From contig NZ_JAUCDS010000011.1 of NCBI RefSeq assembly GCF_034674885.1, positions 1 through 64,000 on the forward strand: 64,000 nt of DNA, read 5' to 3'. Each line of letters starts with the position of its first letter. Position 1 is the first letter of the stretch. The position numbers and the translations under genes were made by a program. Shown in pieces: positions 33,718-42,640 of this stretch. The notes beneath the pieces were generated by a model. The model was not told where the DNA came from. It saw nothing but the letters and a program-made list of their open reading frames with translations, and ran no database searches. The DNA comes from Castellaniella sp034674885. Its GTDB lineage: Bacteria; Pseudomonadota; Gammaproteobacteria; Burkholderiales; Burkholderiaceae_B.

Positions 33718-34487
33718 GAGGGCTGCCCGGCAGCGGCATCGTCCTCGGTGCCGCACAGCGTGTCGGCCAGGGCCTGGGCGTCGGCGAAGTCCAGCGTGCC
33801 TTCGTAGATGCTGCGCCCCAGGATGGCGCCGTCGATGCCCTGATCGGCCACGGCGCACAGCGCGCGGATGTCGTCCAGGGATGCCACGCCACCAGAGGCG
33901 ATGACAGGGATGCGGACCTGCTGCGCCAGGCGCACGGTGGCCTCGACGTTGACGCCGCTGAGCATGCCGTCGCGGCCGATATCGGTGTAGATGATGGATT
34001 CGCAGCCGTAGTCTTCGAATTTCCGGGCGAGGTCCGCGACATCGTGGCGGGTCAGTTTGGACCAGCCGTCGGTAGCGACCTTGCCGTCGCGGGCATCCAG
34101 GCCGACGATGATGTGGCCGGGAAAGGCCGAGCAGGCATCGCTGAGAAAGCCGGGGTCCTTCACGGCCGCTGTGCCGATGATCACGTAGGAAATGCCGTTG
34201 TCCAGATAGTATTCGACCGTGTCCAGGTCGCGGATGCCGCCGCCGATCTGGATGGGAAGGTCTTCGTCGGTGGCGTCCACGATGGCCTGGATGGCGGCGC
34301 GGTTGCGCGGCTTGCCGGCGATGGCGCCGTTCAGGTCCACCAGGTGCAGGCGGCGGGCGCCCAGGTCGGCCCACTGGGTCGCCATGGCGGCGGGATCTTC
34401 GGAAAAGACGGTGGCGTCAGCCAGGTCGCCCTGGCGCAGGCGCACGCAGTGCCCGTCTTTGAGGTCGATGGCGGGGATCAGAAGCAT
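33714..34487 (-). CDS. hisA: Phosphoribosylformimino-AICAR ribotide isomerase
   Basis: 257 residues from the ATG at 34487, beginning MLLIPAIDLKDGHCVRLRQG. A TIM-barrel isomerase paralogous to HisF; the catalytic aspartates are in AIDL and YTDIGRDGML. The frame is open farther upstream, but that part has no similarity to the family. It lies 47 bases after hisH. Confidence 0.96.
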   Translation of the reverse strand: MLLIPAIDLKDGHCVRLRQGDLADATVFSEDPAAMATQWADLGARRLHLVDLNGAIAGKPRNRAAIQAIVDATDEDLPIQIGGGIRDLDTVEYYLDNGISYVIIGTAAVKDPGFLSDACSAFPGHIIVGLDARDGKVATDGWSKLTRHDVADLARKFEDYGCESIIYTDIGRDGMLSGVNVEATVRLAQQVRIPVIASGGVASLDDIRALCAVADQGIDGAILGRSIYEGTLDFADAQALADTLCGTEDDAAAGQPS

Positions 34488-34534
34488 GGTCGTCGTGTCA
34501 GTGCAGAAGGGATGGTAAACACCGAAGGTGGAAA

Positions 34535-35185
34535 TCAGGGCTGCCAGCGGCTGAAGTTCTGGTAGATCTGCAGGCCGGGCGCTGCGCTCTTTTCTGGGTG
34601 AAACTGTACGGCAAAAATATTGTCGGCTGCAACGGCGCAGCAAAACGGCTGTCCGTAGAGGCTGGTGGCGACCGTCAGGTCCGCGTCGTCCGGCTGGGCG
34701 TAGTAGCTGTGCACGAAGTAGAACGGCGTGTCCTGGGCGACGCCATCCCAGATCGGGTGGGACCGGGTTTGCGTCACGGCGTTCCAGCCCATGTGGGGGA
34801 TTTTCAGTCGGCCTGCATCGTGATCGGCGGACGGTTGCTCGAAGGCTGTCCCCTGGAAGCGCCGTACCCGGCCAGGGAACAGGCCCAGGCCGGGGGTGTC
34901 GCCCTCGTCGCTACCGTCGAACAGCATCTGCTCGCCCACGCAGACGCCCAGCAGCGGCTTGTCGCGGGCAGCCCGCAGCACGGCATCGCGCAGGCCCGAG
35001 GTATCCAGCGTGCGCATGCAGTCCGGCATGGCCCCCTGGCCGGGGAAGACGATGCGGTCGGCGGCCTGGATGTCGGCGGCCTGACGGGCGATGCGGATAT
35101 CGTGGTCCGGGGCGGCTGCCTGCAAGGCGCGGGCTACCGAGTGGAAGTTGCCCATGCCGTAATCGACGATGGCGATGCGTGTCAC
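34535..35185 (-). CDS. hisH: Imidazole glycerol phosphate synthase glutaminase subunit HisH
   Basis: 216 residues from GTG 35185, giving (M)TRIAIVDYGMGNFHSVARAL. The glutaminase cysteine is in PLLGVCVGEQMLF and the His/Glu pair in VQFHPEKS. It provides ammonia to HisF. A 55-base gap separates it from hisB. Confidence 0.94.
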   Translation of the reverse strand: MTRIAIVDYGMGNFHSVARALQAAAPDHDIRIARQAADIQAADRIVFPGQGAMPDCMRTLDTSGLRDAVLRAARDKPLLGVCVGEQMLFDGSDEGDTPGLGLFPGRVRRFQGTAFEQPSADHDAGRLKIPHMGWNAVTQTRSHPIWDGVAQDTPFYFVHSYYAQPDDADLTVATSLYGQPFCCAVAADNIFAVQFHPEKSAAPGLQIYQNFSRWQP

Positions 35186-35240
35186 GATGCGGGTGTCCTG
35201 GGTAGGGTGCGGTCCGAACAGTCGAACGGACCTGGCGGGA

Positions 35241-35828
35241 TCAGAGCGCGCCCTTGGTCGAGGGGATCGTGCCACCGGCGCGAGGGTCGACTTCCGTGGC
35301 CGCGCGCAGGGCTCGGCCGAATGCCTTGAAGATGGTCTCGCACTGGTGGTGGGCATTTTCTCCGCGCAGGTTGTCGATGTGCACGGTGGCCAGTGCGTGG
35401 TTCACGAAACCCTGGAAAAATTCACGGGCCAGGTCGACGTCGAAGCTGCCGATGCGAGCGCGGGCGTAATCCACGTGGTAGAACAGGCCCGGGCGCCCGG
35501 ACAGGTCCACCACCACGCGCGACAGCGCCTCGTCCAGTGGTACGTAGGCGTGGCCGTAGCGGCGCAGGCCGGCTTTGTTGCCGACTGCGGCGGCGAAGGC
35601 CTGGCCCAGGGTGATGCCGACGTCCTCGACGCTATGGTGGTCGTCGATGTGGGTGTCGCCGTCGCAATGGATGTCCAGGTCGAACAGGCCGTGGCGGGCG
35701 ATCTGGTCCAGCATGTGGTCCAGGAACGGCACGCCGGTATTCAATGTACGGGTGCCCGTGCCGTCCAGATTAAGGGCGACTCGGATGCGGGTTTCCTGGG
35801 TGTTGCGTTCGATGGTGGCGGTGCGCAT
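35241..35828 (-). CDS. hisB: Imidazoleglycerol-phosphate dehydratase
   Basis: 195 residues, the monofunctional dehydratase without the N-terminal phosphatase fused in E. coli. Manganese ligands lie in FLDHMLDQIARHG, DDHHSVEDVGI and the repeat HYARA-like second half (NHALATVHIDNLRGENAHHQCE). It follows hisD after only 36 bases, so no hisC lies between them. Confidence 0.96.
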   Translation of the reverse strand: MRTATIERNTQETRIRVALNLDGTGTRTLNTGVPFLDHMLDQIARHGLFDLDIHCDGDTHIDDHHSVEDVGITLGQAFAAAVGNKAGLRRYGHAYVPLDEALSRVVVDLSGRPGLFYHVDYARARIGSFDVDLAREFFQGFVNHALATVHIDNLRGENAHHQCETIFKAFGRALRAATEVDPRAGGTIPSTKGAL

Positions 35829-35864
35829 GGCGGGGGCAAAGTCCTGATGGGGCTGGCGGCGGCC

Positions 35865-37172
35865 TCAGGCCGGCGTATTCAGACGCAGCGTGGCGCTGGC
35901 GGCGTGGGCGTGCAGCCCCTCGCCGGTCGCCAGCGTGGCGGCAATGCGGCCCAGCGTCTGGGCACCGGCAGCCGAAACCTGGATCAGGCTGCTGCGTTTC
36001 TGAAAATCATACACGCCCAGGGGCGAGGAAAACCGGGCGGTGCGGGCGGTGGGCAGGACGTGGTTGGGTCCGGCGCAGTAATCGCCCAGGGATTCGGAAC
36101 TGTAGGCGCCCAGGAAGATCGCGCCAGCGTGGCGGATCTGCGGCAGCAGGGCCTGCGGGTCACGGGTGGAGAGTTCCAGGTGTTCCGGTGCGATGCGGTT
36201 GACGATGGCGCAGGCCTGGCCCAGGTCGGCCGTCTGGATCAGGGCCCCGCGCCGGGACAGGCTGACGCGCAGGATATCGGCGCGGGGCTGTTCGGGCAGC
36301 AGGCGTTCGATGGCGGCGTGGACGGCGTCCAGGTAGGCGGCATCCGGGCACAGCAGGATGGCTTGGGCGAGCTCGTCGTGTTCGGCCTGGGAGAACAGGT
36401 CGATGGCCAGCCAGTCGGCGGGGGTGCTGCCATCGGCCACGATCAGGATTTCGGACGGCCCGGCGATCATGTCGATGCCGACGGTACCGAAGACGCGGCG
36501 TTTGGCGGCTGCCACATAGGCGTTGCCCGGGCCGACGATCTTGTCCACGGCGGCCAGGGTCTGCGTGCCGTAGGCCAGCGCGCCGACGGCCTGGGCCCCG
36601 CCGATGGCGAACATTCGGTCGACGCCACCCAGTGCGGCGGCGGCCAGCACCATCGGGTTGCGCACGCCCCCCGGGGTGGGCGTGACCATGATCAGTTCGG
36701 GGACGCCTGCGACCTTGGCCGGGATGGCGTTCATCAGCACCGATGAGGGGTATGCGGCCTTGCCGCCGGGGACGTACAGGCCCACGCGGTCCAGAGGTGT
36801 GATCTGCTGGCCCAGCATCGTGCCGTCAGGTTCGGTGTAGGTCCAGGTTTCGGCGCGTTGGCGTTCGTGGTAGCGGCGCACGCGGTCGGCGGCGGCTTCC
36901 AGTGCGCTGCGTTGGTCCGCCGGCAGGGCGTCGAGCGCAGCCTGCCAGTCTGCGCGAGGGATCTCGAGTGCTGGCAGTTGGTCGGCCTGAACGTGGTCGA
37001 AGCGGGCCGTGTAGTCGAGCACCGCCGCATCGCCGCGTGTCTGCACGTCATGCAGGATGTCGCGCACCGTGGCTTCGATGGTTTCGTCCTGCGAGGCGTC
37101 GTAGGCCAGCAGGCGGGTCAGGGCCGCATCAAAATCGGCGGCGCGGGCATCCAGGCGGTTGATCAGGGACAT
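35865..37172 (-). CDS. hisD: Histidinol dehydrogenase
   Basis: 435 residues. It performs the last two oxidations to histidine, NAD- and zinc-dependent. The segments VPGGKAAYPSSVLMNAIPAKVAGV, GPGNAYVAAAKRRVFG, AGPSEILIVAD and the C-terminal SLGDYCAGPNHVLPT are intact. It lies 33 bases after hisG. Confidence 0.97.
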   Translation of the reverse strand: MSLINRLDARAADFDAALTRLLAYDASQDETIEATVRDILHDVQTRGDAAVLDYTARFDHVQADQLPALEIPRADWQAALDALPADQRSALEAAADRVRRYHERQRAETWTYTEPDGTMLGQQITPLDRVGLYVPGGKAAYPSSVLMNAIPAKVAGVPELIMVTPTPGGVRNPMVLAAAALGGVDRMFAIGGAQAVGALAYGTQTLAAVDKIVGPGNAYVAAAKRRVFGTVGIDMIAGPSEILIVADGSTPADWLAIDLFSQAEHDELAQAILLCPDAAYLDAVHAAIERLLPEQPRADILRVSLSRRGALIQTADLGQACAIVNRIAPEHLELSTRDPQALLPQIRHAGAIFLGAYSSESLGDYCAGPNHVLPTARTARFSSPLGVYDFQKRSSLIQVSAAGAQTLGRIAATLATGEGLHAHAASATLRLNTPA

Positions 37173-37205
37173 GGCGGCAACAATGGGGTAAAGACCTATC
37201 TTACT

Positions 37206-37871
37206 TCAGGCCATCTGCGTGGACGCCTGGGCGAAGGCGTCCAGGAAGGGCTGCAGGCGCGGGCCGTGCATTTTCAGGGCCGCCTGGTTGACGATCAGGC
37301 GCGACGAGATCTGGCGGATTTCCTCGACTTCGACCAGGCGGTTGGCGCGCAGCGTGCCGCCCGAAGACACCAGGTCGACGATGGCGTCGGCCAGCCCGAC
37401 CAGCGGGGCCAGTTCCATCGAGCCGTAGAGCTTGATGATGTCCACGTGCACGCCCTTGGCGGCGAAGTGCTCGCGGGCTGCGCGCACGTATTTGGTGGCG
37501 ATGCGCAGCCGCGAACCCTGGCGTACGGCCGTCTGGTAGTCGAAGCCTTCCGGGGCGGCGACGCACAGGCGGCAGCGGGCGATGTTCAGGTCGATGGGCT
37601 GGTACAGGCCGCCGGGGTGCTGGGCCATGTGTTCGTGCAGCACGTCTTTTCCGGCGATGCCGAAATCCGCCGCCCCGTATTGCACGTAGGTGGGCACGTC
37701 GGAGGCCCGCACGATGATGATGCGCAGGTTGTCGGAATCTGTCGGCAGGATGAGTTTGCGCGAGGTTTCTGGATTTTCCGGCACGCCCACGCCGGCCGCC
37801 GCCAGCAGCGGCAGGGTTTCTTCGAAGATGCGGCCTTTGGACAGGGCCAGGGTCAGCGGGGCTTGTGCCAT
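37206..37871 (-). CDS. hisG: ATP phosphoribosyltransferase, short form
   Basis: 221 residues, beginning MAQAPLTLALSKGRIFEETL. It catalyses the first committed step of histidine synthesis. It lacks the C-terminal regulatory domain of the long form; short HisG enzymes need HisZ as regulatory partner, and hisZ is not in this window. It follows murA by ten bases. Confidence 0.96.
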   Translation of the reverse strand: MAQAPLTLALSKGRIFEETLPLLAAAGVGVPENPETSRKLILPTDSDNLRIIIVRASDVPTYVQYGAADFGIAGKDVLHEHMAQHPGGLYQPIDLNIARCRLCVAAPEGFDYQTAVRQGSRLRIATKYVRAAREHFAAKGVHVDIIKLYGSMELAPLVGLADAIVDLVSSGGTLRANRLVEVEEIRQISSRLIVNQAALKMHGPRLQPFLDAFAQASTQMA

Positions 37872-37881
37872 TGCGGTATGC

Positions 37882-39135
37882 CTATTGAATGCGTTGGATG
37901 TCCGCGCCGAGCGCCTGGAGTTTGTGTTCCATGCGTTCGTAGCCCCGGTCCAGGTGGTAGATGCGTTCGACCGTGGTCTGGCCCTGGGCCGCCAGGCCGG
38001 CGATGACCAGGCTGGCGGATGCGCGCAGGTCGGTGGCCATGACGGTGGCGCCCAGCAGTTCCGGGTGGCCCTTGACGATGGCGGTGTGGCCGTCGATTTC
38101 GATGTCCGCGCCCATGCGGCAGAGTTCCTGCACGTGCATGTAGCGGTTCTCGAAGATGTTCTCCGTGATCACTGCGGTGCCTTCGGCCAGTGTGTTCAAG
38201 GCCATCAGCTGGGCCTGCATGTCGGTCGGGAACCCCGGATATTCGCTGGTGCGAAAACCCGTGGCGCGCGGACGGCCGGTCATGCGGGCGCGTATCCAGT
38301 CCGGGCCGGTGGTGATTTCCAGGCCGGTGTCGCGCAGTTTGTCCAGCACGGCGCCCAGAGTGTCGGGGGCCGCGCGGCGCAGGGTGATGTCGCCGCCCGT
38401 GGCCGCGACGGCGCACAGGAAGGTGCCAGCCTCGATGCGGTCTGGCACTACTTGGTGGTGCGCGCCATGCAGGCGCTCGACGCCTTCGATGACGATGCGG
38501 TCGGTGCCGTGGCCTTCGATGTGGGCGCCCATGGCGATCAGCACGCGGGCCAGGTCCACGACTTCGGGTTCGCAGGCGGCGTTTTCCAGCACGGTGCGGC
38601 CTTCGGCCAGGGTGGCGGCCATCAGCAGGTTTTCCGTGCCCGTGACGGTGACCATGTCGGTCAGGATGCTGGCGCCGCGCAGGCGGGTGGCCTCGGCGAC
38701 GACGAAACCGTGTTCGATGCGGATCTGGGCGCCCATGGCCGCCAGGCCCTTGATGTGCTGGTCCACGGGGCGCTGGCCGATGGCGCAGCCGCCCGGCAGG
38801 CTGACCCGTGCGCGGCCGAAGCGCGCCAGCAGCGGCCCCAGCACCAGGATGGAAGCCCGCATGGTCTTGACCAATTCGTAGGGGGCTTCCTGGCTGTGGA
38901 TCTGGTCGGCCTGCAGCGTGACTTGTTCGGTGCCGGGGCGGTGGGTGCGCACACCCATGCGTTCCAGCAGCGTCAGGGTGGTGCCGATGTCGCGCAACGC
39001 CGGGATGTTGCCCAGCACCAGCGGTTCGTCGGTCAGCAGCGCGGCGCACAGGATGGGCAGCGCGGCGTTCTTCGCCCCCGAAATGGTGACTTCGCCGTGC
39101 AGCGGGCGTCCGCCCTGGATCTGGAGTTTATCCAT
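37882..39135 (-). CDS. murA: UDP-N-acetylglucosamine 1-carboxyvinyltransferase
   Basis: 417 residues. It starts peptidoglycan precursor synthesis by joining PEP to UDP-GlcNAc. The N-terminal SGAKNAALPIL contains the Lys/Asn substrate contacts, and the flexible loop PGGCAIGQRPVDQHI keeps the catalytic cysteine, so the enzyme should be of the fosfomycin-sensitive type. It overlaps the BolA-family gene by eight bases. Confidence 0.97.
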   Translation of the reverse strand: MDKLQIQGGRPLHGEVTISGAKNAALPILCAALLTDEPLVLGNIPALRDIGTTLTLLERMGVRTHRPGTEQVTLQADQIHSQEAPYELVKTMRASILVLGPLLARFGRARVSLPGGCAIGQRPVDQHIKGLAAMGAQIRIEHGFVVAEATRLRGASILTDMVTVTGTENLLMAATLAEGRTVLENAACEPEVVDLARVLIAMGAHIEGHGTDRIVIEGVERLHGAHHQVVPDRIEAGTFLCAVAATGGDITLRRAAPDTLGAVLDKLRDTGLEITTGPDWIRARMTGRPRATGFRTSEYPGFPTDMQAQLMALNTLAEGTAVITENIFENRYMHVQELCRMGADIEIDGHTAIVKGHPELLGATVMATDLRASASLVIAGLAAQGQTTVERIYHLDRGYERMEHKLQALGADIQRIQ

Positions 39136-39382
39136 TGTCGTCCTGGGTGGCGGCGTATTCTGCCGGGGTCAGGTTGCGCATCGACAGGGCGTGGATTTCA
39201 GCCCGCATGCGATCGCCCAGCGCCTGGTAGACCGTGCGGTGGCGCGCCAGGGTGTTCTGGCCTTCAAAGGCCTTGCTGACGATCAGGGCCTCGAAGTGGG
39301 CACCGTCGCCATAGACTTCCAGGTGTTCGCAGTCGAGGTGCTCGGCGATGTACTGGCGGACGTGGTCGGGGGTCGGCTGCAT
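39128..39382 (-). CDS. BolA/IbaG-family protein
   Basis: 84 residues with the BolA-like fold, including HLEVYGDGAHFEALIVSKAF, the HRTVYQALGD helix and the IHALSMRNLTPAEY end. IbaG/BolA proteins partner monothiol glutaredoxins in iron-sulfur trafficking. Its position just before murA matches ibaG (yrbA) in other proteobacteria. It begins four bases after the ABC permease. Confidence 0.92.
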   Translation of the reverse strand: MQPTPDHVRQYIAEHLDCEHLEVYGDGAHFEALIVSKAFEGQNTLARHRTVYQALGDRMRAEIHALSMRNLTPAEYAATQDDNG

Positions 39383-39386
39383 GGGC

Positions 39387-40178
39387 TTAGCTCCGTAGTT
39401 TGTAGCCGCGCGCCAGCAGGCGCAGGGCGAAAAGGCTGAGAACGACGGCGACGGTCAGCACTACGGCCAATCCGTGCCAGGGGGAAACGTCGGAGACGGC
39501 GAAAAAGCCGTAGCGGAACCCGTCGATCATGTAGAACACCGGGTTCCAGCCCGACACGGCCTGCCAGAAGGGAGGCAGGCTGTGGATGGAATAGAACACG
39601 CCCGACAGAAAGGTCGCGGGCACGATCAGGAAGTTCTGGAAGGCGGCCAACTGGTCGAATTTTTCCGACCACAGGCCGGCGATCAGGCCCAGCGTGCCCA
39701 GGATCCAGCAGGACAGAATGGCGAAGGCCAGCAGCCAGATGGGTTCGGTGACCGGCAGGCGGACGAAGAACAGCGCCATGGCCCAGATGCAGATACCTAC
39801 GGCCAGGCCGCGCATGACGGCGGCCAGCAGATAGGCGACGAAGATCTGGCGGTGCGAGAAGGGCGGCAGCAGCACGAAGATCAGGTTGCCGGTGATGCGG
39901 CTCTGGATCAGCGACGACGAGGGGTTGGCGAAGCTGTTTTGCAGCATGCTCATCATGATCAGGCCGGGGATCAGGAAGGCGGTATAGGACAGGCTGCCGT
40001 AGACCTGCACGCGGTCTTCCAGCACGTGGGAGAAGATCAGCAGGTACAGCAGCGCCGTCACCACCGGGGCGGCGATGGTCTGCAGGCCGACCTTCCAGAA
40101 GCGCATCAGTTCTTTGTGCAGCAGGGTCGGGAAGCCCGAACCCATGGCGGGGCGGGTCTGTGCCACGGGTCGGATCAC
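39387..40178 (-). CDS. ABC-2-type exporter permease (YadH-like)
   Basis: 263 residues from GTG 40178, which overlaps the ATPase stop as GTGA; an ATG at 40145 would remove 11 residues. Six predicted membrane segments, with the ABC-2 opening GFPTLLHKELMRFWKVGLQT and the conserved LAGVFYS-like FLSGVFYSIHSLPPFW. The pair resembles YadGH of E. coli; the substrate is unknown. Confidence 0.9.
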   Translation of the reverse strand: MIRPVAQTRPAMGSGFPTLLHKELMRFWKVGLQTIAAPVVTALLYLLIFSHVLEDRVQVYGSLSYTAFLIPGLIMMSMLQNSFANPSSSLIQSRITGNLIFVLLPPFSHRQIFVAYLLAAVMRGLAVGICIWAMALFFVRLPVTEPIWLLAFAILSCWILGTLGLIAGLWSEKFDQLAAFQNFLIVPATFLSGVFYSIHSLPPFWQAVSGWNPVFYMIDGFRYGFFAVSDVSPWHGLAVVLTVAVVLSLFALRLLARGYKLRS

Positions 40179-40966
40179 AGTTCGGCCTCCAGCAGGGAAT
40201 CGTCGTGCATGATGTGGACGAAGGCGTCCTCGAGGTCGGCCCCGCCGAAGCGGGCCATCAGGGCCTGGGTGGTGTCCAGGGCCACGACGTGGCCGGATTT
40301 CAGCATGGCCACGCGCCCGCACAGGGATTCGGCTTCTTCCAGGTAGTGCGTGGTCAACAGGATGGTGTGGCCCGCCTGGTTCAGGCGCGTGATGAAGTCC
40401 CACAGGGTGCGGCGCAAGTCCACGTCCACGCCAGCTGTGGGTTCGTCCAGAATGATGACGGGCGGACGGTGCACCAGGGCCTGGGCCACCAGCACACGGC
40501 GCTTCATGCCGCCCGACAGGGCCCGCATGTTGACGTCGGCCTTGTCCAGCAGGCCCAGGTTGTCCAGGATCTCGTCGATCCAATCGTCGTTGTTGCGCAG
40601 GCCGAAATAGCCGGATTGCAGGCGCAGTGTTTCACGCACGGTGAAGAAGGGGTCGTAGACGATTTCCTGGGGGACGACCCCCAGTGATTGACGGGCACGG
40701 CGAAAATCGTCGACGACGTCGTGGCCGCAGACCCGGGCGCTGCCCGAGGTGGCATGCGCCAGGCCGGCCAGCACCGAAATCAGCGTGGTCTTGCCGGCGC
40801 CGTTGGGCCCCAGCAGGCCGAAGAATTCGCCGTGTTCGATGGTCAGGCTGACGTCGTGCAGCGCCTGGAATCCGGCGGGTGCGGGACGGCCTGCCAGCCG
40901 ATCACGCAGGGATCGCTGGGCCGGAGCATAGATTTTGGAGACGTGTTGCAGGTCTAGAGCGGGCAT
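40175..40966 (-). CDS. ABC exporter ATP-binding protein (YadG-like)
   Basis: 263 residues from the ATG at 40966. Walker A is GPNGAGKTT, the signature is LSGGMKRRV, Walker B is VIILDEPTAGVD, and an H-loop (TTHYLEEAE) follows. It pairs with the overlapping permease. It lies 78 bases after mlaC, at the place where many relatives have mlaB, but it is not part of the Mla machine itself. Confidence 0.93.
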   Translation of the reverse strand: MPALDLQHVSKIYAPAQRSLRDRLAGRPAPAGFQALHDVSLTIEHGEFFGLLGPNGAGKTTLISVLAGLAHATSGSARVCGHDVVDDFRRARQSLGVVPQEIVYDPFFTVRETLRLQSGYFGLRNNDDWIDEILDNLGLLDKADVNMRALSGGMKRRVLVAQALVHRPPVIILDEPTAGVDVDLRRTLWDFITRLNQAGHTILLTTHYLEEAESLCGRVAMLKSGHVVALDTTQALMARFGGADLEDAFVHIMHDDSLLEAEL

Positions 40967-41044
40967 GAGCAGACAATGGCGCCCCAAAATGGGCGCCATT
41001 GGGCATTATAAGCGGTGAACCGGCAGCAGGCGTGTAAGCCCGGA

Positions 41045-41698
41045 CTACTGCCCGCTTTTTGCGTTCAGGGCCTTGATCAGCCCATCGATGCCGCTACGGC
41101 CGATTTCCTGCGCGAACTGGTTGCGGTAGTTCTGAATCAGCCAGATGCCTTCCACGTTCAGGTCGTAGACCTTCCAGCCCGCATCGGTCTGTTCCAGCCG
41201 GTAATCCACCCCAATGGGCGAGCTGTTGGGCTGCGAGACCGATGTGCGTACCACGGCATCGCCGGCCTTTGTGTCGCCTCGGAAGGGCAGCAGCGTGATG
41301 GTCGTAGCCGGCGTCACGCGCGTGAAGGCGCCGCTGTAGGTGCGGATCAGCGTGCCTGTGAAGGCCTGCACCAGATCGGTCTGTTGCTGGGCCGACGCCT
41401 GGCGCCAGTAGCGGCCGGCAGCCAGACGCGTGGTCTTGTCCATGTCCACGTACGGCAGGGCGTATTTGCGCACCAGGACCGTGATGTGGCTGACGTCGCC
41501 CTTCAGGGCCAGCGGGTCGGCCTTGACGGCTTCCAGCATGTTGTTGGCCACTGCGTCCAGGAACACATCCGGTGCGGCCTTGGGGTCGACGGCGTGTTCA
41601 GCCTGGGCGGCGGGCAGGGCGCCCAGCGCCAGGATGGCGCCCAGCAAAAGGGCCTGGGCGGCGCGATGCAGATTCGACAGGGAAAAGGGCTTCGTCAT
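41045..41698 (-). CDS. mlaC: Phospholipid-binding periplasmic protein MlaC
   Basis: 217 residues. A signal peptide ending AAQA is followed by the MlaC (Tol-Tol-Ttg2) domain, with VDMDKTTRLAAGRYWRQAS and VYDLNVEGIWLIQNYRNQF. MlaC carries phospholipids between MlaA at the outer membrane and MlaFED at the inner membrane. It is 26 bases after mlaA. Confidence 0.94.
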   Translation of the reverse strand: MTKPFSLSNLHRAAQALLLGAILALGALPAAQAEHAVDPKAAPDVFLDAVANNMLEAVKADPLALKGDVSHITVLVRKYALPYVDMDKTTRLAAGRYWRQASAQQQTDLVQAFTGTLIRTYSGAFTRVTPATTITLLPFRGDTKAGDAVVRTSVSQPNSSPIGVDYRLEQTDAGWKVYDLNVEGIWLIQNYRNQFAQEIGRSGIDGLIKALNAKSGQ

Positions 41699-41724
41699 TC
41701 TGGGGCTCCACGATCCGGTGTTGT

Positions 41725-42519
41725 TCAGTGAGTGGCCGGGTCGTCCGGATCCTCGTAGACCGGCAGCGTGTCGGACGTGTTCGAGGGCGAAGCCTGGTCC
41801 AGCGCGTCTTCGGTGCTGGCGCGTTCGCCTTGCGTCCGGCTATCCAGCATAGCCTTGCGGCGCTGCAAATAGGCGTCGCGGATGAAACTGTATTTGTCCA
41901 GGGCGATCTGGTCCACCAGGCGGTCGGCGTCCAGCAGATTGGCACGGGTGTCGACGATGTACAGGCCCAGGATGGAATTGCGGACCGGCACGTTGTCGAT
42001 GGTGAAGACGGCGGCGGCCGGCGACGAGGGCACCGTCAGGGCGACGGCTGTGCCGACCCCGTCGCGCACCGTGCTGGGGCCCATGAAGGGCAGGACGAAG
42101 TATGGCCCCTGGCCGAAACCCCAGACGCCCAGCGTCATGCCGAAGTCGTTGGGGATCTTGCGGGCGCCGTGCATCGAGGCGACGTCGATGCAGCCGCCCA
42201 GGCCGGCCGTGGTGTTGAACAGTATGCGCCCGAAGGTATCGACGAAGTCGCGGCCGCGCCCCTGCAGCAGGCTGTTGATGCCTGACCAGACGTCGCTGAG
42301 GTTGCTGAAGACGTTGTGGATGCAGGTGCGCACCGGGCGGGGCGTGACGGTCTCGTAACCGGTGGCGATGGGCTTGAGTACCGCGCGATCCACCGTGTCG
42401 TTGAAGGCGTACATTCCACGGTTGTACGATTCCCAGGGATCGTTGGCCGAGGGCTGGGGCACCTGGGCGCAGCCCGCCATCAGCGCCATGGTCGCCAGCG
42501 CCAGGACGGTGCGTGTCAT
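41725..42519 (-). CDS. mlaA: Outer-membrane lipoprotein MlaA
   Basis: 264 residues from the ATG at 42519, giving a lipobox LMAGC with Cys17; an earlier ATG at 42567 is possible but would put a polar stretch ahead of the signal. The core includes DPWESYNRGMYAFNDTVDR and FVLPFMGPSTVRDGVG. MlaA removes misplaced phospholipids from the outer leaflet. The acidic C-terminal tail is variable. Here mlaA is inside the mla operon, as in other betaproteobacteria; in E. coli it is elsewhere. Confidence 0.93.
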   Translation of the reverse strand: MTRTVLALATMALMAGCAQVPQPSANDPWESYNRGMYAFNDTVDRAVLKPIATGYETVTPRPVRTCIHNVFSNLSDVWSGINSLLQGRGRDFVDTFGRILFNTTAGLGGCIDVASMHGARKIPNDFGMTLGVWGFGQGPYFVLPFMGPSTVRDGVGTAVALTVPSSPAAAVFTIDNVPVRNSILGLYIVDTRANLLDADRLVDQIALDKYSFIRDAYLQRRKAMLDSRTQGERASTEDALDQASPSNTSDTLPVYEDPDDPATH

Positions 42520-42640
42520 GCGGTTGCGATGGGAACAGGAAGGATGCGGGTGGGCGGTCGTGGTCATGGGACTCGGGGGCGGGTGGGGGCAGGCGGCCAG
42601 GCCGTATTTGCTGCGCATTGTAACCTGCCCGTTCGGGATG

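Noticed and set aside
32878..34374. A 498-codon minus-strand frame that would make a fused protein ahead of HisF
   Set aside because: The N-terminal part is Arg/Pro/His-rich and overlaps hisA in another frame. Only the part from 33717 is HisF.
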